A stretch of DNA of 64,000 nt from positions 434,001 through 498,000 of the forward strand of contig NZ_LQXS01000002.1 in assembly GCF_001586775.1 (NCBI RefSeq). Reading direction: 5' to 3'. Shown one piece after another: positions 35,752 through 44,326 of this stretch (position 1 is the first letter of the stretch; every line of letters begins with the position of its first letter). The position numbers and the translations under genes are program-made. Under the pieces are notes generated by a model. That model had not been told where the DNA came from and ran no database searches. It was given only the letters and a program-made list of their open reading frames with translations. Source of the stretch: Sphingobacterium populi (lineage in GTDB: Bacteria; Bacteroidota; Bacteroidia; Sphingobacteriales; Sphingobacteriaceae).

Positions 35752-36746
35752 TTGGTGTAGTATCGGAGGTCGATTGCTCTTCTTATTTTTTGAAAATAGT
35801 ATTGTTCATCAAGATATAAAACTTCAGCCTCTTTGGTCGAAATCTCCTGAAAGTAAATTTGATCACCCGGTTTTAATTGTCCGCAAAGCGGTAGATCAAT
35901 AGCGGCTACTTGCGCTATACGAGGATATCCGCCCGTGGTTTGGCAATCTGCCATTAGAAGTACCGGCCTTCCATTTCCGGGTATCTGTATCGTGCCTGGT
36001 AATACCGCAGTCGAAAGCAATTCTGCTTTATTGATCCGTTGGATATCATGTCCTTCCAAGATGTAACCCATGCGGTTACTATTGCGATCCACTTCAAAGG
36101 CCGAAGAAAGAAATTTATGCCAGCTTTCTGTACTAAACCAGTCGGCTTCCGGTCCACGTACTACACGAATGACTGGTATATCTGGCGTCGTCAAATTTCT
36201 ACCTGATCCGATATACCAAAGCGGAAAGCTGCGATTGCTTTGTTGCAACTGCGTGAAGAAAGACTGATGTTCCGTGGTCCACGCTGTGGCACACAGTATA
36301 TCGCCATTCTGAAGCAGCCGTCCATTTATACCGCCGATTTTGGCTTGCAAATAAGTGCTCCTGCTTCCCATAGCAATTGGAACATCCCATCCGCCGGTGG
36401 TGGCAAGGTAAGTTCTACATCCCATTCCGTCAGGGATTAATTTTAATCGTGTGCCTTTCACCAGTGCCAGTGGGCGATTAGCTGGTAAAGGGATTTTTCC
36501 GTTAGCCAACACAGCGCCTTGTCCAGCATACGCTAACAACATATCTGAAAGGATTTCTATTTCAGCCTGTGCATAGGTTAGTTCTATTACAGCGGCTTGG
36601 GCTGCATTGCGGAGAGCCTCGTTGGCGATACGAACTGATAAGGTATCCATCGCACCTGCCTTAGGCACACCAAACGACAGATAGTCCAGACGCCCTAGGT
36701 CCTGAATAGAACTGAATGGTCCTGCTTTAAGAAGTTTTATTGCCAT
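35748..36746 (-). CDS. pxpC: 5-oxoprolinase subunit PxpC (biotin-dependent carboxyltransferase-like)
   Basis: About 332 residues from the ATG at 36746, the start that matches the family (IKLLKAGPFSSIQDLGRLDY). An earlier in-frame codon at 36872 lies inside pxpB. Motifs: GVPKAGAMDTLSVRIAN, ELTYAQAEIEIL, VRGPEADWF, SNRMGYILEG, GNGRPVLLMADCQTTGGYPRIAQV. Related to the urea amidolyase C domain; together with PxpB it probably forms the ATP-using catalytic unit. Overlaps pxpB by 20 bases. Confidence 0.94.
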   Translation of the reverse strand: MAIKLLKAGPFSSIQDLGRLDYLSFGVPKAGAMDTLSVRIANEALRNAAQAAVIELTYAQAEIEILSDMLLAYAGQGAVLANGKIPLPANRPLALVKGTRLKLIPDGMGCRTYLATTGGWDVPIAMGSRSTYLQAKIGGINGRLLQNGDILCATAWTTEHQSFFTQLQQSNRSFPLWYIGSGRNLTTPDIPVIRVVRGPEADWFSTESWHKFLSSAFEVDRNSNRMGYILEGHDIQRINKAELLSTAVLPGTIQIPGNGRPVLLMADCQTTGGYPRIAQVAAIDLPLCGQLKPGDQIYFQEISTKEAEVLYLDEQYYFQKIRRAIDLRYYTK

Positions 36747-37485
36747 AACAATCTTGTCGATATGCGTCAAAATGGGAGTGATCCATAGCTTCGAAACGAA
36801 TTTCTTGACCGCTTCGCAGCAATATAGGTGATGCCTGCTCAGGATCAAAAAGTGGCAGGGGCGTACGCCCAATGAGTTGCCAACCGCCAGGACTCTCTAA
36901 AGGGTAGATGCCAGTTTGTGCGCCTGCGATTCCTACTGATCCTGCGGGTACTTTTTGTTGTGGTGTCGTTTTTCGTGGCGTCGCTAAAGATGGGTCGAGT
37001 CCACCGAGATATGGAAATCCTGGCAAAAAACCCATCATATAAATAAGATATGTAGTAGATGTGTGGCGTTTGATAATTTCTGATGCGCTAAGCCCTGTAT
37101 GTGCTGCGACATGCTCTAAATCCGGACCGTACTCACCACCGTAACATACTGGTATGCTGAGAACGTCGGTCATGAATTCCGTTTGTGAAGGTTGCTGCTG
37201 CATAAGTATACTGATATGGTCGAATATCCATTCAGCTGTGCTCTGCGCACCTATGTCGTACGCAGATTTTAGAACAAAAGGATCGTACTGTATGCACAGC
37301 GTCGTATACGCTGCTACGGTAGTCAGCAAGCCGGGAAAGGGGGCATGCTTTAGCAAATTTTCAACAAATCGTATTTTTGGAGGAATTGCGGGATCTATAC
37401 GGTCTCCGAAAACGATAGTAACCGCCTTTTCTCCCAATGCATAATATCCAAATAAATCATTCGCGTTAAGAGGTAGGGCATCCAT
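36727..37485 (-). CDS. pxpB: 5-oxoprolinase subunit PxpB (KipI/allophanate hydrolase subunit 1-like)
   Basis: 252 residues. Typical sequence: YYALGEKAVTIVFGD, IPVCYGGEYGPDLEHVA, HTSTTYLIYMMGFLPGFPYLGGL, PRKTTPQQKVPAGSVGIAGAQTGIYPLESPGGW split over the C-terminal half. Works with PxpC and PxpA in 5-oxoproline hydrolysis. Preceded eight bases upstream by a small membrane-protein gene and then panB, all on the same strand. Confidence 0.95.
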   Translation of the reverse strand: MDALPLNANDLFGYYALGEKAVTIVFGDRIDPAIPPKIRFVENLLKHAPFPGLLTTVAAYTTLCIQYDPFVLKSAYDIGAQSTAEWIFDHISILMQQQPSQTEFMTDVLSIPVCYGGEYGPDLEHVAAHTGLSASEIIKRHTSTTYLIYMMGFLPGFPYLGGLDPSLATPRKTTPQQKVPAGSVGIAGAQTGIYPLESPGGWQLIGRTPLPLFDPEQASPILLRSGQEIRFEAMDHSHFDAYRQDCYGNKTS

Positions 37486-37493
37486 AATGAATT

Positions 37494-38093
37494 TTACAAT
37501 AGGGGAAATAGAGAACGATGTGGTTTAACATCGAATCCATCTCGGAGTGTATCAAAGAAAAAATTGTTTTGTCGATTCTCACTTAGTAACGACGAAAGGC
37601 GGATTGATCCTTTTGTGGTCATCAATTCGTGATAGCCAAAAAACACATCTCGATTTTGCTGAATTGCACCAATGGATTTTACCGCTGTGATATCTCGGTA
37701 TATATTCACCGAGTAATTACCCTGTGCGCTGTCTTCAATCCACAAGTCGGAGGTCTGAGGATTGAACCATACTTTTCGTTTACGAATCGCATTCATGTGG
37801 TTGGCGAGCAAGAAGATCTGGCAAATGAGATACAGTGCTATAGGCAATAAAATGAGTAAGATCTTGATTTTTAATCCTAGTAGCAAGATGATAAGTAATA
37901 GGATGCCGCCCGTACCTACCGTTAGCGCTGTAGAGCGAATTGCCCGTTTGGTGTCTGTCGGATCTGCTTCTATCGAAATATATCCAGGACGGATTTTTTT
38001 TATTGAAGCCGTGCCAAAAGAGCGCTTCAAACGGCTGAAGCTGAAGTACAGTAACATGCCAAGAAGGGCGCCTATAAATAAGATCTTTAGCAT
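37494..38093 (-). CDS. Membrane protein of unknown function
   Basis: 199 residues with three hydrophobic segments (about 2-18, 56-74 and 76-97) and a soluble C-terminal half (100-199) rich in beta strand (KVWFNPQTSDLWIED, SVNIYRDITAVKSIG, MTTKGSIRLSSLL). The strand pattern resembles a PH-like fold, but I do not recognise the family. It sits six bases after panB and eight bases before pxpB, so it belongs to that transcript. No function is assigned. Confidence 0.65.
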   Translation of the reverse strand: MLKILFIGALLGMLLYFSFSRLKRSFGTASIKKIRPGYISIEADPTDTKRAIRSTALTVGTGGILLLIILLLGLKIKILLILLPIALYLICQIFLLANHMNAIRKRKVWFNPQTSDLWIEDSAQGNYSVNIYRDITAVKSIGAIQQNRDVFFGYHELMTTKGSIRLSSLLSENRQNNFFFDTLRDGFDVKPHRSLFPLL

Positions 38094-38099
38094 AGGAGA

Positions 38100-38915
38100 T
38101 TAATATTGCTCGGATTCATTCGGGTAGCTTCCAGATTTCACATCGTCGACATATTGCGATGCGGCTTTACTAATATCGCTATATAAATCAAGATATCTGC
38201 GCAGAAATTTAGGCTTAAAATCTTTGGTCAAGCCCAGCAGATCGTTCACCACTAACACCTGTCCATCACAGCCATTGCCAGCTCCAATTCCAATAGTTGG
38301 GATCCTGAGCAATTGCGACACCTCCTTAGCTAATTGAGCAGGTATTTTCTCCAGTACCACGGCAAAACAGCCTGCTTCCTGAAGAAGTAACGCGTCTGAT
38401 TTTAGTTTCGCAGCTTCTGCTTCTTCCTTCGCGCGCACCCCAAAGTCACCAAATTGGTAGATAGATTGCGGCGTCAGGCCGAGGTGTCCGCATACAGGAA
38501 TGCCTGCTTGTACGATCTTTCGAATATTGTCAATCACCTCCACACCGCCTTCCAATTTCAAGGCATGTGCGCCTGATTCTTTCATCATGCGCACAGCCGC
38601 GTTGTATGCATCATGTACAGCGCCTTGGTACGTGCCAAAGGGCAAATCGGCTACGACCATAGCGCGTTTTGCGGCACGTGCTACCGACGCCGCGTGATAA
38701 ATCATCTGATCGAGCGTAATAGGCAAAGTCGTCTCATGGCCTGCAAAAACATTCGCTGCTGAATCACCAATTAGTAAAACATCTAAGCCTGCCTCATCCA
38801 GCACACGCGCCATCGAATAATCGTACGCGGTGAGCATACTGATTTTCTCTTGGCGTTGTTTCATACTTTGTAAACTAGATGTAGTGACTCTCTTTATAAC
38901 GTTGTGGACTGACAT
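38100..38915 (-). CDS. panB: 3-methyl-2-oxobutanoate hydroxymethyltransferase
   Basis: 271 residues, normal PanB length from the ATG at 38915. It adds a hydroxymethyl group from methylene-tetrahydrofolate to 2-oxoisovalerate, making ketopantoate for pantothenate and CoA. Motifs: ISMLTAYDYSMARVLDEAGLD, LIGDSAANVFAGHETTLPIT, ADLPFGTYQG, ALKLEGGVEV, VCGHLGLTPQSI, PTIGIGAGNGCDGQVLV. An upstream in-frame codon at 38966 adds residues outside the family. First gene of the transcript running to the Nramp-like transporter. Confidence 0.96.
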   Translation of the reverse strand: MSVHNVIKRVTTSSLQSMKQRQEKISMLTAYDYSMARVLDEAGLDVLLIGDSAANVFAGHETTLPITLDQMIYHAASVARAAKRAMVVADLPFGTYQGAVHDAYNAAVRMMKESGAHALKLEGGVEVIDNIRKIVQAGIPVCGHLGLTPQSIYQFGDFGVRAKEEAEAAKLKSDALLLQEAGCFAVVLEKIPAQLAKEVSQLLRIPTIGIGAGNGCDGQVLVVNDLLGLTKDFKPKFLRRYLDLYSDISKAASQYVDDVKSGSYPNESEQY

Positions 38916-38970
38916 GTACTTGATGTGTTTAATGAAATAAATGCATAGCAGATTGGCTATGTGCACTAAG

Positions 38971-38978
38971 CAAAAGTA
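38971..38978 (-). promoter_or_regulatory. Possible Bacteroidota -7 box for the panB-pxp operon
   Basis: On the minus strand this reads TACTTTTG, matching the TAnnTTTG box of Bacteroidota promoters, about 55 bases before the panB start. A TTTT about 21 bases upstream could stand for the -33 TTTG. Short motifs like this occur by chance, so this is tentative. Confidence 0.3.
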
Positions 38979-39030
38979 GGTATTTTGGGAAGATAATCTA
39001 AAAGTCTCTGCTTATTTGTATTTTTGCCAC

Positions 39031-39774
39031 ATGATTCAAGCCGACGTACGTCTTTTCAAATTTCCGAAATTTGAAGATCTGATTATCCATGAAGATGAGA
39101 ATCTGATCGTCATCAATAAGCCACCCTTTGTATCGTCATTAGATCAGCGAGAGGGCGATGAAATCAATATTTTACGATTAGCGAAACGCTATCACGAGGA
39201 TGCGCAGGTGTGTCATCGTCTAGATAAGGACACGTCGGGTGTATTATTGATTGCCAAAAACCCAGAAACCTATCGTGCCGTATCCATCGAATTTGAAAGA
39301 CGACGCGTGCGCAAGGTATACCATGCCATTATCGAAGGTACACATACCTTTGACGATTTGTTGGTCGATCTTCCGATCTTAAATCAAGGCAATAAAAATG
39401 TATCCATCGATCGGGCAAATGGAAAGCGCGCAGAGACGTTCTTCAAAAGCATACAATACTTCAAGCATTACACATTGGTCGAATGCCGGCCAGTAACAGG
39501 TCGTATGCACCAGATTCGTATTCATCTGGCCACGCAGCGCGCTTCGATTGTAGGCGATGCGATGTACAAAGGCAAGCCTGTGTACCTGTCGCAGATCAAA
39601 AAGCGAGGTTTTACGCTTTCCAAAAGCCAAGAAGAGCAACCTATCATGAAACGCTTTGCCTTGCATTCCAAATCGGTAGCTTTCGCTATCGACGGTAAGG
39701 AATATGCTTTCGAAGCCGATTACCCAAAAGATTTCGCTACTTTGCTAAAGCAGTTGGAGAAATTTGATCTATAA
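39031..39774 (+). CDS. RluA family pseudouridine synthase
   Basis: 247 residues from the ATG at 39031 (an in-frame codon at 39016 adds five residues). The catalytic Asp is in HRLDKDTSGVLLIAKN; other motifs are NLIVINKPPFV, KVYHAIIEG and PVTGRMHQIRIHLA, then IVGDAMYKG. It converts uridine to pseudouridine in rRNA or tRNA. There is no S4 domain, which is like RluA and TruC. Target position not determinable from sequence. Confidence 0.93.
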   Translation: MIQADVRLFKFPKFEDLIIHEDENLIVINKPPFVSSLDQREGDEINILRLAKRYHEDAQVCHRLDKDTSGVLLIAKNPETYRAVSIEFERRRVRKVYHAIIEGTHTFDDLLVDLPILNQGNKNVSIDRANGKRAETFFKSIQYFKHYTLVECRPVTGRMHQIRIHLATQRASIVGDAMYKGKPVYLSQIKKRGFTLSKSQEEQPIMKRFALHSKSVAFAIDGKEYAFEADYPKDFATLLKQLEKFDL

Positions 39775-39779
39775 ACACG

Positions 39780-40397
39780 ATGACGATGGATAATAAGCCT
39801 AGATTTTCTTTAGGAAGTAAGATAGTATACGGTATACTGGTTGTGCTCATTTTGTTGATGTTTTGGCCTGCCAGCCGAGCAGTATTGCAACAGGGACTTA
39901 TGAAAATTGGTTTATTCAAACCAAAGATCGAAACAAATCCGGCAAGCAATGATGAGCGTGAGCGTACTTCCGATGTGGTTGCTAGCGCTGAAGGTCTTAA
40001 ACTGATGGATGTTGATGGTCAAATGATTCACACGAAGGATCTCAAAGGGAAAGTCGTGTTTATTAATTTTTGGGCAACTTGGTGTGGTCCCTGTGTGGCC
40101 GAAATGCCTTCAATTCAAACCATGATCAAGAACATCGGCGTGCAAGATGATATCAAATTTATGTTGGTAGAGGTAGACGGTGATATGGCTGTTGCGCAGG
40201 AGTTCTTGAAGAAGCAAAAGCTGGATTTGCCGATTTTTGTGCCAAGAAGTGCGATTCCTTCTACCTGGATGAGTGGCGCCATTCCTGCTACCGTCGTATT
40301 GGACAAACATGGACAGCGCGTATTTACGCATAAAGGAATGGCCGATTATAGTGACCCAGAGTTTGTTGATTATTTAAAAAAATTAGCCGCCGAATAA
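39780..40397 (+). CDS. Membrane-anchored TlpA-like thiol-disulfide protein
   Basis: 205 residues (ATG at 39780 or 39786). One transmembrane segment ([17 protein letters not shown]) puts a thioredoxin domain in the periplasm. The active site is FWATWCGPC, followed by AEMPSIQ and the cis-Pro region [10 protein letters not shown]. Such proteins reduce or oxidise periplasmic disulfides, for example in cytochrome c maturation. Lies five bases after the pseudouridine synthase and five bases before pyrF. Confidence 0.92.
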   Translation: MTMDNKPRFSLGSKIVYGILVVLILLMFWPASRAVLQQGLMKIGLFKPKIETNPASNDERERTSDVVASAEGLKLMDVDGQMIHTKDLKGKVVFINFWATWCGPCVAEMPSIQTMIKNIGVQDDIKFMLVEVDGDMAVAQEFLKKQKLDLPIFVPRSAIPSTWMSGAIPATVVLDKHGQRVFTHKGMADYSDPEFVDYLKKLAAE

Positions 40398-40402
40398 GTT
40401 GT

Positions 40403-41236
40403 ATGACTAGAGAATCTTTGTTTAAAGAAATTGTAAGTAAGAAAAGTTTTCTATGTGTCGGGCTTGATACCGACTTAACCAAGATTCCAGAGCATCTTCT
40501 GGGAGAGGAAGATCCTATCTTCGCGTTCAATAAAGAAATCGTGGCGGCTACCGAAGATTTATGCGTCGCTTACAAACCTAATATCGCTTTTTATGAGTGC
40601 TACGGCACCAAAGGATGGGAATCACTTCGTAAAACCTGCGAGATACTTCCAAAAAACACACTTCGCATCGCCGATGCTAAGCGCGGCGATATTGGCAATA
40701 CTTCTAAAATGTATGCGCAAGCTTTCTTCGACTCCAATGTTTCTGGTTTAGATTTTGATGCCATTACCATCGCGCCCTATATGGGAGAAGATAGCGTCAC
40801 GCCATTTTTGGAATTTGAGAACAAATGGGCAATCGTACTGGCACTAACCTCCAATGCAGGGAGCAAAAATTTCCAAAATTTTTCAGATAAAGCTGGCAAA
40901 CAGCTGTTTGAAGAAGTAATCGATCAAGTGAATACGTGGGGCAGTACCGATAATATCATGTATGTGGTAGGAGCCACTCGTGGCGAAGCTTTCCTGAACA
41001 TTCGCGCACATGCACCAGATCATTTTCTATTGGTGCCTGGAGTAGGAGCGCAGGGCGGATCGTTGGAAGAAGTATGTCAATACGGTATGAATGCGCAATG
41101 CGGTTTGCTAGTCAATAGTACACGCGCAATCATTTATGCTTCTAGCGGTCGCGATTTTGCGGACAAAGCGCGCGAGGAAGCGATTAAAGTACAAAAACAG
41201 ATGGAAGCCGAGTTGATTCGCAAAGGAATTATTTAG
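40403..41236 (+). CDS. pyrF: Orotidine 5'-phosphate decarboxylase (type 2)
   Basis: 277 residues, as in the longer PyrF subfamily. It decarboxylates OMP to UMP, the last step of pyrimidine synthesis. Active-site motif [10 protein letters not shown] at 91-100 with Asp91, Lys93 and Asp96; start [33 protein letters not shown] and GVGAQGGS further fit. Confidence 0.96.
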   Translation: MTRESLFKEIVSKKSFLCVGLDTDLTKIPEHLLGEEDPIFAFNKEIVAATEDLCVAYKPNIAFYECYGTKGWESLRKTCEILPKNTLRIADAKRGDIGNTSKMYAQAFFDSNVSGLDFDAITIAPYMGEDSVTPFLEFENKWAIVLALTSNAGSKNFQNFSDKAGKQLFEEVIDQVNTWGSTDNIMYVVGATRGEAFLNIRAHAPDHFLLVPGVGAQGGSLEEVCQYGMNAQCGLLVNSTRAIIYASSGRDFADKAREEAIKVQKQMEAELIRKGII

Positions 41237-41304
41237 CGTTAAACTCCATTAAGATGATTTGGCACAGTATTTCGGTATGGTTGCGCATCACCTTAATTGA
41301 TTCT

Positions 41305-42033
41305 ATGAATAAGAATTTTCTTCTCTTATACCTGCTTGCTGCGTTCGTATTATCAGGATGTAGCTCTATCTACCAACCAAATGTACCTGCTACGCCTATG
41401 TTTGCTAATCAAGGAGAAGTATATGCAGCAGCGCACAGCAATATTAAAGGAAATGCCAGTGGCAATCTCGCTGTCGCTGTCGGCAAGCATGTAGCCGTGA
41501 TGGCTAATGGGTCGTATGTAGATAATTCATCAGGAAATCAGGAATACAAACAATACATGTACGAAGGCGGGCTGGGCTACTTCACCACTTTCGGCAAAAA
41601 ATCGGATCGTATTTTCGAATTATATGCTGGTTATGGATTGGGCAATGCGCGCGATGCAGATACACGTGCCACAACGACTGGTATGATGCCAACTGAGATT
41701 CGGGAGATGGATTTTGAAAAGATTTTTGTGCAAGCCAATATATCACGCAAGCGCGAAAACGTACGATTATTTGGCCGATCCCGAGAATTCAGCTACGGAA
41801 CAGCCATTCGCGGAAGTTTCATTCGTATGAAAGATTTCTGGATTGATGGGATAACATCGCCTATGGAGGAGAATTTGTTTATCGAGCCTGTCTTCTACAC
41901 TCGTATGCAGCTCAACAGATCATTCCAACTCCAATACACCAATGGATTTAACATTGGTGTGGTCGATAATAATTATTTGAAAGCGGGCAATGCTGTATTC
42001 ACCCTGGGATTGATTTATAAGTTTTCGAAGTAG
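41305..42033 (+). CDS. Predicted outer-membrane lipoprotein (beta-barrel-like)
   Basis: 242 residues from the ATG at 41305, which gives the lipobox LLAAFVLSGC. An in-frame codon at 41254 would put a charged leader before it. The body is a run of amphipathic strands with Gly- and Tyr-rich turns (YEGGLGYFTTFG, FELYAGYGLGNARD, SYGTAIRGSFIRMKDFWID) and ends in a hydrophobic strand (FTLGLIYKFSK), like small outer-membrane barrels. Family and function unknown. It is convergent with the next gene, 11 bases apart at the stops. Confidence 0.7.
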   Translation: MNKNFLLLYLLAAFVLSGCSSIYQPNVPATPMFANQGEVYAAAHSNIKGNASGNLAVAVGKHVAVMANGSYVDNSSGNQEYKQYMYEGGLGYFTTFGKKSDRIFELYAGYGLGNARDADTRATTTGMMPTEIREMDFEKIFVQANISRKRENVRLFGRSREFSYGTAIRGSFIRMKDFWIDGITSPMEENLFIEPVFYTRMQLNRSFQLQYTNGFNIGVVDNNYLKAGNAVFTLGLIYKFSK

Positions 42034-42044
42034 CACGTGCTATT

Positions 42045-43364
42045 TTATAGATCGGATATCTCCTCATCACGACGCTCCGATAGGCTAACACACAATTTAT
42101 CAATTCTGTGAACATCCATGTCAATGACCTCAAAGGTTAGGTGTTGGAACGATATTGTATCGCCTTCTTTTGGAATCTGGTCTAATAGTAGAAATACCAA
42201 GCCAGCCACCGTAGTAGTGCCTGCGAGATCATTTTGCTCCTTCTCTGAAGGAACGAGATGGAAGAAATGGAAAAAATCATCGATCTGATAACTTCCATCT
42301 ACTATGTAGGTACCATCTGTGCGCTGGCGAATGTGTTTATGGTCACTCATATCCTCGACCGCAAATCCGCCGACCAAATTGTCCATGATGTCATACATTG
42401 TAATGATACCTTGCGGGCTACCATATTCATCTACTACTGCAGCCTGAGTTACCTCTGATTGCCTTAATGATTCTAAGGCAGCATATGCAAAACTATTTTC
42501 GTGTACGAAAGGTATTGGCTTCATCAATTCTTCTAAATTCAACACACTGCCAGTGAGGTACGCCTTAAATAGTGCTTTGCTATGTACTACTCCAATGATT
42601 TTGTCAAAAGATCCATCGCACACCGGGTATTCGGTATGCTCTGCACTCAAGATAAACTCCCGGTGCTGTTCGAAACTATTATTGATATCGAGATACGTGA
42701 TCTTGCTGCGGTGCACCATCAAGTTGATAGCTTTCTTATCGCCTAAGCTTAGGATTCGATCTACCAGATCATGCTCAATATGCTCAATGATTCCACTGCT
42801 TACTCCTTCATCTACGAGTGCTTTGATTTCCTCTTCGGTAACGGTCTCACGTACGGTGCTGATTTTGAAAATAGCGCTGATGATATCGGTTGATTTATTG
42901 AGTAACCATGTAAATGGGCGGATCAATTTATTCAAAACCATCATGGGTTTGGCGATCCACGTAGCGTAGCGCTCGGGATTGGCGTTGCCCATGCGTTTTG
43001 GAATCAATTCGCCAACGACCAATGCCAGATACGTAGTCACCAAAACGATCATTGTAATCGCTACTGGTACACTATACGGTGCGAGCCACGTGATCTCTGC
43101 TAGACGATTAGCCAGCGCGGTGGCGATGTGACCGCTACTGATCACGCCTATAAGAATACCTATTAAAGTAATGCCAATTTGTATAGTCAGCAGAAAACGA
43201 TTTGGATTATTTTTTAGTAATAATACAGCGGCGGCGGTACTTCTATTTTTGCGGGCACCGACTTGCAGTCTTGATTTTCGACTGGCTAATATGGCTGTCT
43301 CGGATGCCGCTAATATGGCATTCAATAATATTAATAAGAGGATAATACCAACTTCTGTAATCAT
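42045..43364 (-). CDS. Hemolysin/CorC (CNNM) family protein with CBS domains
   Basis: 439 residues. Order: DUF21/CNNM transmembrane domain (about 1-180, with SETAILASRKSRLQ, IQIGITLIGILIGVISSGH and GELIPKRMG), a pair of CBS domains (about 215-345, HTEYPVCDGSFDKIIGVVHSKALF and AAVVDEYGSPQGIITMYD) and a CorC/HlyC C-terminal domain (about 360-435, GSYQIDDFF, TVAGLVFLLLDQIPKEGD). Members are thought to export Mg or Co/other cations; hemolysin is a historical name. Stand-alone gene. Confidence 0.94.
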   Translation of the reverse strand: MITEVGIILLLILLNAILAASETAILASRKSRLQVGARKNRSTAAAVLLLKNNPNRFLLTIQIGITLIGILIGVISSGHIATALANRLAEITWLAPYSVPVAITMIVLVTTYLALVVGELIPKRMGNANPERYATWIAKPMMVLNKLIRPFTWLLNKSTDIISAIFKISTVRETVTEEEIKALVDEGVSSGIIEHIEHDLVDRILSLGDKKAINLMVHRSKITYLDINNSFEQHREFILSAEHTEYPVCDGSFDKIIGVVHSKALFKAYLTGSVLNLEELMKPIPFVHENSFAYAALESLRQSEVTQAAVVDEYGSPQGIITMYDIMDNLVGGFAVEDMSDHKHIRQRTDGTYIVDGSYQIDDFFHFFHLVPSEKEQNDLAGTTTVAGLVFLLLDQIPKEGDTISFQHLTFEVIDMDVHRIDKLCVSLSERRDEEISDL

Positions 43365-43495
43365 AGGTTTCTATACCATGTATTTAGTAGGGACAAAGTT
43401 TCGTAAAGTTTGTTTGTTTCAAGTTTATAGAAAGCAGTGTATTAGTAAAGTGATTTGTATAGCGATTGGGGAAAGCAACTGTCGAGAAAAATAAT

Positions 43496-43520
43496 GGTCG
43501 TGAATTTTTCATTCACGACC
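43496..43520 (-). terminator. Terminator after the DUF1080 gene
   Basis: Perfect 9-bp stem GGTCGTGAA (43496-43504) / TTCACGACC (43512-43520) with a 7-base loop. Read on the minus strand the following bases are T-rich (ATTATTTTTC), so it should end the Gfo-DUF1080 transcript. Confidence 0.75.
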
Positions 43521-43543
43521 TAATGCTTGGTTGTTGAGTACGA

Positions 43544-44281
43544 CTACAATGGGCGAATCCAAATATTACGGAATCGTACCAAATCTCCGTGATCTTGTAA
43601 AATGATGGGGCCCGGTCCATGCGCTTTCATCACAGGCATTCCGATATATTCTGTTGTGCCTTCGATTTGTGTGTTATTTTGTACTAAAACACCGTTGTGT
43701 AGTACCGTGACGGTAGCTTTTGCGATTAGCATGCCATCTTTATTGAACTGGGGCGCTTTGAAGATGATGTCGTAAGTGTGCCATTTTGATTCATTGGCTC
43801 TCACTTCGACCAGTGGTGGACGCTGCTTGTAGATACTTCCTGCCTGCCCATTTACGTAAGTGGGATTATTATCGTTATCCAGCACTTGTATTTCATAAAG
43901 TCCTTGTAAGAAAATACCGCTATTCCCGCGCCCTTGACCATTACCTTTCACTACGGCGGGACTTTGCCACTCTACATGCAGTTGAAAGTTTTCGAATTCT
44001 TCTTTAGTCTGAATATCTCCGCTACCGGGTTTTACTTCGAGCTGTCCGTCTACGACCGTCCAGTCGGCTTTTGCTTGATTGTTTTTTTGACTAACCCATT
44101 GCTGCAACCCGTTGCCGTCAAAAAGGCTGATTGCATCGCTGGGTACGCCGTTTGCTGCCAGTGTTACTACGGGAGGTTTGGGCGTGTAAAATTCTGTATC
44201 CTCGGGTTTGAATTGTGTTTGAGCCATAAGTGATGATGTAGCTGCTATCATTAAGATCGTACAGATATAGCGTTTTTTCAT
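43544..44281 (-). CDS. Exported DUF1080 (3-keto-disaccharide hydrolase) protein
   Basis: 245 residues with a signal peptide (RYICTILMIAATSSLMAQ). One DUF1080 jelly roll: ISLFDGNGLQQWVSQKNN, then NSGIFLQGLYEIQVLD, VEVRANESKWHTYDIIFKAP, ending DHGDLVRFRNIWIRPL. The LFDG...W, NSG and RNI patterns are intact. It is the single-domain counterpart of the tandem protein at 28317. It follows the frameshifted Gfo gene by 45 bases on the same strand, giving an oxidoreductase-DUF1080 pair as in the other locus. Confidence 0.9.
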   Translation of the reverse strand: MKKRYICTILMIAATSSLMAQTQFKPEDTEFYTPKPPVVTLAANGVPSDAISLFDGNGLQQWVSQKNNQAKADWTVVDGQLEVKPGSGDIQTKEEFENFQLHVEWQSPAVVKGNGQGRGNSGIFLQGLYEIQVLDNDNNPTYVNGQAGSIYKQRPPLVEVRANESKWHTYDIIFKAPQFNKDGMLIAKATVTVLHNGVLVQNNTQIEGTTEYIGMPVMKAHGPGPIILQDHGDLVRFRNIWIRPL

Positions 44282-44326
44282 GTATTATAGTAGTTTAAAT
44301 TAGATGAATCATTTGATTTTTTTGTT

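Noticed and set aside
39012-39026. Promoter box TATTTTTG directly before the pseudouridine synthase
   Set aside because: It matches the -7 motif, but it lies only four bases from the start and has no -33 partner at suitable distance.
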